Shown piece after piece: positions 1 to 9,540 of a stretch of 64,000 nt of DNA. The DNA is taken from contig NC_067290.1 of assembly GCF_020740795.1 (NCBI RefSeq), positions 19,229,001 to 19,293,000 of the forward strand, given 5' to 3'. The DNA comes from Apus apus. Taxonomy: Eukaryota; Chordata; Aves; Apodiformes; Apodidae. Under the pieces are notes generated by a model. It saw only the letters and a program-made list of their open reading frames with translations, made no database searches and was not told where the DNA came from. How positions within the stretch are numbered: position 1 is the first letter of the stretch; every line of letters starts with the position of its first letter. The position numbers were made by a program, and so were the translations under genes.

Positions 1-1838
1 CTGTTTAAACACCAATTTGTTAGTGAAAGGTCACCAGGACCCCATCTCTTTCCTGAGATCATTTTACTCTTAGACTTCTTAATTTCATTCCTCACAAGAC
101 ATCAGAAGATGCAAATAAAGATCAAGAGTTTAAGTAAGAAAATCTATTTGATAGCCTGAGTGATCATTTTCCCCTGAGTTCAATTACAGGAGCCTGATGT
201 GCTCTTCACGAAGGATCTTGGTACCGGGGCTGTACGGTGCCCTCTCTGGTTCTACCTCTTCCTGGCACTTTCAGACATCTCCTGTTGCTTCAACAAGGGT
301 AGTATTAATAAATTAATTATTAGAAGAATACACATAGCCTGAAGGATTATGCACAAGCCATTAACAACAATATGTAGAGGGTAATATATGCTGTTTACTA
401 ACTGAGATGGCAGCCAGGCTGAGGTGAGTTACCAGCCCCCTCACAGCACAAGGCAAAATGAAAATGAGCTGCTGGGAGGTTAATCTGAGATGTTTGCTTT
501 TTCAAACACAGTTTCTCCACCAAGATGAGAAAAAATGGTGCAACAATCGCCATAAACAAGTTGAAACAAATGGGATTAGGGGGATGGGTACAACTAAACG
601 TGATGTATAGATCTTGATGTGGAAAGTGATAGAAACAGGCTGAGGAGCTGGGAGGCTTTGTCAAGGATTAGTTGCATTGGTATGTTAAATAACCACTGTT
701 GGATTTAAGAGGGAGTGATACCTCCTTGTGTCACTTGGTGCTGAAGGTGTAGACCAGGTAGGTGTATTTGACTCTCTTGAAGTATAAAATATCATGAAAT
801 TAGGTAGAAATCTGGGAAAAACCTTTTAAAAGAGCTGTGAAATAGGCTGAAGGCAAAAGGTTCAATGGATGTGAATCTCTTTGGACTTCAGTGTTCAGGG
901 CTGAAACCAAAATATCTTATGAAAGAACCAAACGCCCCTCATTTCCTCAGACATTTTGCAACTGCAGTACAATTTCTGAGGGAATGGTTCCATCCACAGC
1001 AGTTCTGCTCGTGAAGGTGCCCAGCTGCCTGCAAGGCCAGCTTTTATTCCATGCAGGTAGCCCAGCCAGGCTGTAACCTTCCTGACATTAAGGAGGTTTG
1101 ATCACTGGTGCTAAATGCTTCACAAGCAGAGATGTGATTGTATGGCACCAAGCCTGCATAATTTATTTTTAATAGTCTGATAAAATCCATTGCACAGTTG
1201 AAGGATGCATAAAGATTTGGATAGTGGGAAGGACTGTGCATACAAAGCCTTCCACAATGGCTGTTATGGGAAGGGCGATGGGGTGTTAAACTGCTGGGAA
1301 CCATTTGAATAAGAGTGTATTTTGAGAAGGGGCTAAACACTGTCGTTCTAAGGAGCCCATGAAAATCAGATGGTTCAATATCTTTCTGAAAAGATGAGAG
1401 TTCCTGACTCCAGTCAAGCAGAAGCTGTCTCACTGTGTACTGCTCTTTGTAATATTTGTTATCTATTTCTATCAGCCCTGCTGGGTCTGTAAACACCTCT
1501 AAACAGGAGATCAGACACGGGGCGGGTTGACATCCATAGCAGGTCTCCTCATAGCAGGCTTCTCCTGCCATTTTGGGAAGACTGTGAGTGAATAAAACCC
1601 TTTCCTGAGCTAAGATTTGTCTTGCACTAAGCTGCTGCCTTTGCAAGGCTTATCCTTGTAGGCTTCTATGCAGCCCAGAAATATATTAGGGGTTTAAAAT
1701 GGAAAGCCAGCCTGATTCTTGATTGCAGTACCTCCTATTACAATTCCATAAGACAACAGCAGTAAGAAGTTATTATGTGTGATACAAAACTAACCCACTC
1801 ACCTTCATTACCATCATAATAATCATAAATAATAAATT
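1..1838. other. Flanking non-coding DNA, left edge
   Basis: This stretch lies upstream of everything assigned to the contactin gene. I see no recognisable exon, repeat family or RNA gene in it. An open frame of 200 codons runs on the minus strand at 1044-1646. Its translation matches no family I recognise, shows no repeats or membrane segments, and its length is only modestly above what chance gives in 128 kb of two-strand sequence. I treat it as non-coding. Confidence 0.6.
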
Positions 1839-2045
1839 CTTCAGTGTAAGGGTGGTGAGACACTGGAACAGGTTGCCCAGAGATGTTATGGGGGCTCCAT
1901 CCCTGGAGGTGTTCAAGGGCAGGTTGGAGGGGGCTCTGAGCAGCCTGTTCTAGTGGGAGGTGTCCCTGCCCGGGCAGGGGAGTTGGAACTTGATGACCTT
2001 CAAAGTCCTTTCCAACTAAAAAATTTCTGTGATTCTGTGTGATAA
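1839..2045 (+). mobile_element. CR1 LINE 3' end fragment (5'-truncated)
   Basis: This is the 3' terminus of a chicken-repeat-1 (CR1) non-LTR retrotransposon. One frame reads the last residues of the CR1 ORF2 protein, with the hallmark RHWNRLPRDV and PSLEVFKGRL, and ends at the expected stop (TAG 1951-1953). The short 3' untranslated region follows, including the segment 'gggaggtgtccctgccc', 'ttggaact.gatgacctt' and 'gtcctttccaact'. It closes with diverged copies of the CR1 terminal ATTCTATGAT-type repeat ('ttctgtgattctgtgtgat'). CR1 copies are typically 5'-truncated and lack clear target-site duplications, and none is seen here. Only the endonuclease- and RT-free tail remains, so the copy is dead. 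Confidence 0.95.
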
Positions 2046-3140
2046 GGGATGGTCTGTTTTAAGATAATGTAGCTTCAATTAAGCTGATCTTTGAGGGGGA
2101 GGCTGATGGGATTACATGAAGAGATCTCTTTTTCCTCATAATGAAAGTTGGTATAACTTCAAAAACTCAATTATTTCTTTCCAATGCTGCATAAGAAATA
2201 TTTGGGAAACGACTGAAACAATTCTTAAAGCAAATTATACCACTGTCAGCAACAAAGTAATCAGTGTGTCAAAACACAAAGGTATTTCTATACAAAGTAT
2301 CTAAGCAAGTGACTTTACAAAGACGATGCCTGTCTGGATATTATATTTCTCTCATTAATTTTATCTACAACCAGAAATAGGAATATTTTCTGTTTGCTAT
2401 TTGAAATAAATAATAAAAAAAAATATCCAAATGAAAAACTTCTTCCAAGATAATCCAAAAGAAGAAAGCAGAAAAATGTTATGGTTTAATTGACAAAAAC
2501 TTGCCCAGCACTGTAAAAACCTAGGTACAGGCTTAGAGCTTTTGAGATGCCCAAATAACTCAATTTTCTGCAGCTAAACCAGATCTATCCAATTCCATCC
2601 ACTATTCTCATGCATCCAGTTTTAAATGGTGGACTTTATATAGTAGTTACCTAAAGGAAGGCCTAATGCACCAGCCAGGCTTACAGCACAGACACGGCTG
2701 TTTATATTTCTGATCAGATCCAGTGGTGTTTAAGCTCAAGATGCTCAAACATCAGCCTGGGGAGCCCAGTGCAGACTGGCTGCCTGGTTAACACACAGAG
2801 CTGGTGAAGTGATGCCCTCATCCTGATCCAACACCACCAACACCACTGCCAGGCTTAAGATGAACGAACCAGAGCAACAAGGAGGTAGCACAAGGAGCAA
2901 CAGTACTTGAAGGCTTTTTGGTTTAATTTTCTAGCTGGAAACATGGTGCAGTCTAACCTGCCTGAACTGTCACAATATCCATAGTTTAAAAAATAAGTTA
3001 ATTTTCTTCTTTTAGATGAAGATGGTTACTTTTTAAAGCTGCTGTTGTTTGGGTTTTTTCCCCCAAGCATTTTCTTTCAGTGCTGAAATGCACTGAGGAG
3101 GGAGACTTAAAGAACCCAAAAATGACATACAAAAGTGAAT
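2046..3140. other. Non-coding spacer between two CR1 fragments
   Basis: AT-rich sequence with no exon, RNA gene or repeat that I can support. Short A-rich runs occur near 2409-2424. It separates a plus-strand CR1 tail on the left from a minus-strand CR1 piece on the right. Confidence 0.55.
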
Positions 3141-3862
3141 ATCATAGAATCACAGAATGCCAGGTTGGAAGGGACCTCAAGGATCATCTGCTCCAACCTT
3201 TTTAGGTACTGCTACAGTTTATATGAGGTGGCTCAGCACCCTGTCAAGCTGAGACTTCAAACTGCCCAATGTGGGGGAATCGTCACTTCCCTTGGGAGAC
3301 TATTCCAGTGTTTGATTGTCCTCATGGTGAAAAATACACCTCTTGTGTCCAATGAGAATCTCCTCAGGAGCAACTTGTGCACATGACCCCTTTTCTTTTC
3401 CATGTGACTCCCTGTAAAGAGGGAGTCTCCATCTCCTGGCAGCCACCCTGAAGTACTGGAACATGGTGATAAGGTCTCCCCAAAACCTTTTCTTCTCCAG
3501 GCTGAACTAACCCAGATTTCTCAACCTCTCCTCATATGGCAGGTCCTCAAGTCCTCTGATCATCCCTATGGCCCTTCTCTGGACTCTCTCTAGCCTGTCC
3601 CATCCTTTTTGTAGAGCAGGGACCAAAACTGAAGGCAATGCTCCAGGTGTGGTCTGACCAGCACCAAGTAGAGCAGGATGATGACTTCTTGATCTCTTCT
3701 GGGGATGCCCTTGTTGATGCAGCCCAGCATCCTGGTGGTTTCTTTGCTCTGCAGCCCACTGATCACTCATGGTGAGCCTGTTATCCACCAAGACCCCCAG
3801 GTGTCTTTCCACAGGGCTGCTCTCCAGCCAGGTGGATCTCAGTCTGAACTGCACTCCTGAGT
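3141..3862 (-). mobile_element. CR1 LINE fragment, reverse orientation
   Basis: A longer CR1 piece inserted on the minus strand. Its 3' end is at 3141, with the terminal repeat seen as 'atcatagaatcacagaatgccaggttggaagggacc' in reverse. Read on the minus strand, it encodes the C-terminal part of CR1 ORF2 past the catalytic core. 'ERHLGVLVDNRLTMS' sits near 3770-3810, and 'LERVQRRAIGMIRGLEDLPYEERLRNLG' is split over 3507-3600 (shown only as landmarks). Downstream come the 'RGDLI' and 'FFTMRTIKHWNSLPRE'-like parts in other frames. The frame is broken by indels and stops, so it is not functional. The fragment is truncated at its 5' side near 3862, before the reverse-transcriptase active site. Confidence 0.95.
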
Positions 3863-4499
3863 TGTGTTTTAACTTTAATGCTAAGCAATTTACCTGGTCA
3901 AGTTAATCTACATTATTGTCCCTTTTTTGTTTTGTTTTTAGTATTCTCCAACCTATGTCTTAATAATCAACAATTTTCTGCTTCCATGCCCTCATGCTCC
4001 AGATGGAGAGCAGGTAAGCAGATGCTTGGATGAATATCTTATTGGTGATGGATCCTTCTTCACTGCAATTCAAGCATATCATTACAGATCATTTCCACTT
4101 CTTCAACAAACTTTACCCTGTAAATCCTGGAAATCAAAGCATCGTTGCCACCCTTGAGGTTCCTGGTACAAATCAGTATTATTATCATTGGTGAGGCTGT
4201 TTGCTTTGGTTTGTTTTTAAACCTATAGGAAGGCAAATACAGGAGAAGGCAGATGCTGGATGTGTCAACTGAACTGGGCTCCTCAACTGGTAGGACACGC
4301 TGGCATTAAATGTAACATAGAAGACTCCTACACAATTTTGTTTCCTCTCTCTAGGACAAGGGCTTAATTGCCAGAACTTGTGAGGGACAAGCAAAATGTG
4401 GGTTGCATTCATCATGTCACAAAGTGACAAATGCACCCTGGTTTCACACTGGCAGCAGCTGACAGCATTCTCTGAATCCAGCTCTAGACAGGGCTGCTC

Positions 4500-4516
4500 C
4501 ACACACACACACACAC
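4500..4516. repeat. (CA)n microsatellite
   Basis: Eight uninterrupted AC dinucleotides followed by GTGCACCC. Short and probably weakly polymorphic. Confidence 0.9.
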
Positions 4517-6092
4517 GTGCACCCAAGCCAACCTACTGTTTTTTCACCTGTTTTTCACCACAAAATCTCCCTTTCATTCTGTGCCCACCTCTGGCTGCAC
4601 AGGCCTCACTCTTGTCCCTGCATCATTCTCTGCTTAAAGCCCCTGAAGCCCATGAGTGCCCCTGGGACAGGAGAGGATCCCAGTGCCACCCACCCCAGCA
4701 CTTCTCCCTTCTCTCTCCTTTTCATGCATATTTTCACTGCTTGGGCTGGCACTGACTTCAATTCCTGTTCTCCAGTAGCCTGAGCACTTCATTGCTGCTT
4801 CACTGCCCTTCTATCACCTCCCAGGCAGGAGTCTCTTGCATCTAAATCATCAGATATTTGGGTGGTTTTGTTTCATTTGGGTTTTTTTTACACTATTTTT
4901 CTGCTGCAGGGAAACAGCTGGTACTTCATCAAAACCCAAAACATTTGACAAAGAAGTGTCAGAGTCCATGAAATTTAGTTTTGCAAGAAAATTGGGTCAA
5001 ACCCACAACACTTGGGTAACATTTAAATGTTTGATGTTGACCTTCAGGAACAGATTGGCATGATACTCAGTTTTATCCTCACTTTGTGTCATTTCTAAAA
5101 GATCTAGACATAATCTTTAATAGAGTATAATATAGTTCAGAAGATCTAAAGCAGAACTTCACAGGCTTTAATAGAAAGATAATTCAGTAGTTAAGGAGGT
5201 CAAAATTCAGACATTTAAGTGTTACACAGTATTTCCTGAGTGAAAACATCAGCTCTTGAAATGAATAATCTGCCTTTAGAAGGGATATTTCTAAAGTGTT
5301 TTTTTTTTCATTCCCAGTTGGAAATGGAAAAGTTTTACCAGCATAAATTTCCTCAGGAACCAAGAAATTATGTTCCCAGACAGGCTTGTTAGAAAACCAA
5401 TGCATAAACAAAATAATTTGTTTTGACATATAAAATATTGGATTTTGTAATACACTTTTTAAATTGGCAATGAGAAGCTTGGGTTAACCTGTTGTAAGCA
5501 ACTCTTTGTCTATTTACTTTTGATGCTACTTAGGAAAAAAGCACTGACATTATTTAAAATAGTATTTTAATGAGGACACACCTAAAATTCCATTTCAAAT
5601 TTTATTCCTAATTAAAAATAGTACCACTAATTGTAATGCCTGTCTGCTTTAGAAGGTGCTGCAAGGCTTAATTAATTGTCGTTAGAGCTCATTTGAGATG
5701 CTCACACGATGGAAGTGTAAAATTGTTCATGTTAATCAGGATGGCTCTGAGAGCTCTGAGTGGAGGGGAGCAGCTCCCCAAACCCGCCCAACCCTGAGTT
5801 CCCATAATCCTGCTGCTCCCATTTTACACACAAAGAGGAGACCAAGAAGTCTTCCATGGAGGCTGGGTTAAACTCACATATCTTAAATCAGATCCAATGA
5901 ACCATCCTCCCCTGCAGATGAATGATAGAGGCCTCCTCATCTCCTCTCCTTTTAGGAAGGACACCATCTTCACCTTCTCTCCAGCTGCTTTTCTCAAAGG
6001 TCTTAACAGCCACCTCAACTAAGACCAACCTCGCCACTGCCACTCAGCAACACTTTTCTGTGGGCTGACACCAGCACAGGGGCTCAGGCACA

Positions 6093-6156
6093 TGGCAAGG
6101 AGCTCCTGCAGCTCCACACATCCCTGGCAAGGAGCTCCTGCAGCTCCACACGTCCC
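6093..6156. repeat. 32-bp direct tandem duplication
   Basis: Two adjacent 32-bp units start at 6093 and 6125, both beginning 'tggcaaggagctcctgcagc' and differing by a single base (cacATCCC against cacGTCCC). Each unit holds the nested restriction-type palindromes GGAGCTCC and CTGCAG. The near identity suggests a recent local duplication. Confidence 0.95.
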
Positions 6157-7149
6157 AGCTGCAGCCCAAAACGTTCGGTACCGCAGCAGAGCCACCGAGG
6201 AGACACCACCAGAGTCCTGGTGCAAGTTCTCTGCATCAGAGACTGTGCTGGGAACTGAGGGGATGCACGAATGTGCTCCAAGGTTAGATGTGGGGAAAAC
6301 ACAAACTAAACCAGATTCTCCCTCCCCTGCTTCTGCTGGCCAAACTGTTGTGCTGGTCTCCTCAAGGCACCCTCTGTGTTTTGCCACCTGAATTCTCCCG
6401 TTGCCCTTGCTCAGACAGGTGTGCAATTAATCCCATTACAAACTAATGGGTTAGCACCGTTTAGACCTTGTGAAGCGATGTCTGGGACACAACAACACTT
6501 CTCTTGGCACAATCCCTCTGAAAGTTTCCCCTCCAGCCCCAGCGAACACAAACACATTCTGCTTCCTAAGGTGAAGACATTCCCCTGCCCGAGCTTTGCA
6601 TTCCAGCTCTGCTGAAGGAGTCCCAGGGGGAAAAACGGGAATCTAAGGGTTTGAAGTTTATGTGTAATCAGGATTCATGTCTGTGCTACTTTCAACAAGC
6701 AAGTTTGCATTCTTTTAATTTATTTTTTAAAATACGTAAAACAAGGAGGGGTGGTTAAACGTCTCAGGAGCACAGGGCTGGAACCCAAGTGTCCCTCACA
6801 TCCCTGGAGCTGAATCTTACGGAGCTCAGGAAGCAGTTGTGGAAGCCAGGACTAAACAAAATTACTTCCATTCCTGCTGTAAACCTAATACTGAAATCTG
6901 ACCCAGTTTTCAAGATGAGAGGTTTCTGATTACCTGACAGCAGCTCGTATTTGTACGAAAAGCCAAGCAAGAGCCCATTTAATCTTTCATGCTCCTAGTG
7001 TGACAGCTGCACTTTCCCTCTCCCGGCTTGCTTGAAGGATGAGCAGCACAGAGCTAATTTTCATCCGTTCAAGATTTCCAGCTAGGAATATGCATAAACT
7101 GTAGTAGCTTGTTTATCTGATTCAAGCACTAATTGTGTGGGTCCTAGCA

Positions 7150-7250
7150 CGAGTCCGGCGGGAAAGCGGGAGCATTTCATGGCTAATACCAGGGAAGAGA
7201 CACGCAATGCTCAGTGGATAAAAGGCTTGTAGTCCCAGCTGGGAAAACAG
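7150..7250 (+). promoter_or_regulatory. Candidate core promoter (TATA-like, E2F-like)
   Basis: A TATA-like box GATAAAAG lies at 7217-7224, preceded by a perfect E2F-type motif GGCGGGAAA at 7157-7165. CpG is locally enriched: nine CpGs between 7141 and 7320 in a window that is otherwise CpG-poor. A strong splice donor follows about 160 bp further on. The transcription start would be near 7247-7255 if the TATA-like box works at the usual spacing. Assignment to the contactin gene rests on strand, order and the lack of another gene. It is inference and needs a transcript. The alternative is an unrelated intergenic CpG-rich element. Confidence 0.4.
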
Positions 7251-7384
7251 TTCCATTATCTCCCAGCTGCACAGACCTTCCGTACGGCTCCATTCTGCCT
7301 CGATGAGCACGGTGGCTTGCTGAGAGCTTGAAACTGTTCTGCAGAAAACTGTAAAGATCCTGAGACATTTCACTGTTGAAATCT
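7248..7384 (+). other. Candidate untranslated first exon
   Basis: The left edge is inferred from the TATA-like box at 7217. The right edge is set by the donor TCT|GTAAGTAC, whose GT is at 7385-7386 and whose intronic side fits the consensus GTAAGT perfectly. The segment contains one short upstream frame (ATG at 7303, stop TGA at 7321-7323, six codons) and no long open frame on the plus strand, as expected of a 5' leader exon. If joined to the acceptor at 34312/34313 it would give a leader of roughly 215 nt before the contactin ATG and an intron of about 26.9 kb. No transcript evidence is available from sequence alone. Confidence 0.35.
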
Positions 7385-7448
7385 GTAAGTACAGAGAAGG
7401 GGGCTGCCTGCTGCAATGTGAGCAGTGCTGGGGAACTGCATTTTCTGA

Positions 7449-7523
7449 CAGGTTTTTTTTTTTCATTGTTGGTTTGGTTTTTTGGGTTTTTTTGTTGTTG
7501 TGGTGGTGGTGGGGGTTTTTTTC
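7449..7523. repeat. T/G-rich low-complexity tract
   Basis: A 75-bp stretch almost free of A and C, with T runs separated by GGTTT, GTTGTTG and a (GGT)3 run ending in five G (7501-7515). It begins 65 bp after the candidate donor at 7385. The GGTGGTGGTGGGGG part could form a weak two-tetrad quadruplex. Confidence 0.85.
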
Positions 7524-9300
7524 CTTCCTCAGTAATTTTCATTAACATAAGGGGTAGAGAATGAGGAAAATCCACTGCTTTGTTTCTGCTATGTGTCTGT
7601 AAATGGCTGGTGCTCCAAATGTATACATTCTTGGAAGAGAAAAGTGTATATACTGAATTTGTATGCATGCGAGGTCTGAGACAAACAGAGCAGGAGGCTG
7701 TGCTGGCAACAGACACCACAGGTATATTATCTGAGTGTATCACAGCTCGGTGCTGCAGTAGAATGGACAACACAGAGGATGACAGTGCTAATTTTGGCAC
7801 TTTCTATGACTTTCTACAGCACATTAAAGGATGAAATGGGTAATGAGAGTCTAATCTAATTCCTACCAGCTGAAGGTGTAAAAGCAATAAACATAAATCT
7901 TCAGGAAAATGTATATAAGTCCTAAGTCTTCCCTGTTGGTCATTTTAAGGATTCGAAGTCCAGACCACAACATATATTGAACTTCGGTTTTGCATCCAAA
8001 GATGTAGCAAGAGTTTTAGTGTTGATGTTGTCATTTATTCACACAGTATGACACAGCTCTAAAGCAAATGTAACACTTGATGAAAAGTTTTGGCAGCCTG
8101 TGGTTCCAGAAGCAAGCTACTACTTGGTTAGGGCTTTAAGTTAAATCCTACGTTCCTCTTTGGGCTTTTTGGGTGAACACTTTGGAGAGTTGTTGCATGT
8201 GTAAAGGATCTCCAACAGCTTTTGCACAATCCGGCTCCGTGCTCACGATTTCCTGCAGCACTTGTGTGTCTGAACGACGCAAACACTCTGCAGCCTATTT
8301 AAATAACACTTACTTGTCCTTTTGTCAACACTGCAGCCGTTTTCGGGTAAACGTTGCAAGCTGAAAATCAGACTGTTTACTTCTCTGAAGTAACATTTCC
8401 TCCTCCCCTCCTTCCAGCCCCCCCAAAAAACCGAAGGGAATTGGCAAACTATTCCTTCCACATCCTGCAGTTGGAAAGTTCTGCAAGTTCCAAGAGCCTG
8501 TGTGTGTGCAGCTACAGCCTGCAGCGTTTGTAATTCCAGGCACCCCATCACCACAAATAACCCATCTCCATCAGCCAGCTTCTGCTCTGGGGCTCCAGGG
8601 GCACTATGTCAGCGTTTCCCCTTCCACAACTCTCTGCTTCAGAGGTTTTATGACACTAAAAAGTCCCAAATCAGTACCTATATGAAGTTAGCAACTACCA
8701 TATATCACATTTTATCGTGGAAAAAAGAAAAATAAAGCACACCAATGTATGGCAGCTACAGTTTCCAACTGCTGGTGAGGTGCTGATCACCATGTATTAG
8801 AAGTGTTGCCTTCCAGGCCGAGGGTAAAATTATAAATAATACCTAACAGCTTCAGTGCTTTAAATCAAACAGGAGATGTGCCACTTTTCCTTCTCTACCA
8901 GCTTTATGATCACTATGAAAAAGGTTGGTGGTGCATAATGAGCTACCCTAAAATTAATTTCTTGCAGTTGAAGCCAATGTTGCCCTCACAGAACAAGGTG
9001 CCAGCATCCCCAAGGGCACCAGGGACACCGAGCTGGGTGTTTGCATCGTGCGGGCGTGAAGGACTGTTTGTGTTTGAACACAAAGGTCTCCTTAGGAGGG
9101 TGTTTGTCTCTGTCTTGTGAGTATGTGAAAACACATCAGCTCTTCAACGTGCCAATCACGTTTTTCCTTCCCCCCAGAAACCCTATTAGCTGCATGTTGC
9201 TACAAGACTTTTATTTAAAGTTGTGACCGAGTTTGTTCCAGGGGATTGCCACAGATTGCCTCTCCTAAGCCCTGCCCAGAGGGCAGCTAGATGCTGCTCA

Positions 9301-9540
9301 CCTTCCCGGCGGGGTTTGCTCGGGAAGACCGAGACACAAAGCCCAGCTCAACCCTGCCCTCCCACCTGCCCCCAGGAACCGCCTCCCGGGGCAGCGCCGG
9401 GAACTCTCGGCTCAAAAAGCCCTTTATTCCTTCCCACCCAAGGCTGCACTTCGAGTTGAGCACAACAGGGAACTCGGCAAATGTTCAGCCCGGTCCTCTA
9501 GGGAAGAGACAACTTCTCTTTTTGAGAAGCGAAGATACAA
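9301..9540. promoter_or_regulatory. CpG-rich patch, possible alternative promoter
   Basis: Thirteen CpG dinucleotides in 240 bp and high G+C, unlike most of the window, where CpG occurs less than once per 100 bp. No TATA box or convincing donor was recognised beside it. It may be a small CpG island serving an alternative first exon of the downstream contactin gene or an unannotated transcript, or simply a GC-rich patch. Confidence 0.3.

Larger units (their letters stand above)
3863..7140. other. Upstream flank, CpG rising to the right
   Basis: No exon is supported here. The stretch contains an (AC)8 microsatellite at about 4500-4516 and a 32-bp tandem duplication at 6093-6156. CpG becomes more frequent than in the rest of the window from about 6.0 kb (for example six CpGs between 6150 and 6205). 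Short open frames on both strands have no recognisable domain. Confidence 0.5.

Noticed and set aside
3135-3862. Open frames of 70-115 codons as host genes
   Set aside because: They are pieces of the CR1 ORF2 reading frame and its antisense, not host genes.
4396-4755. Plus-strand open frame of 119 codons over the CA repeat
   Set aside because: Its translation is low-complexity and unfamiliar, it reads through a microsatellite, and no splice context supports it.
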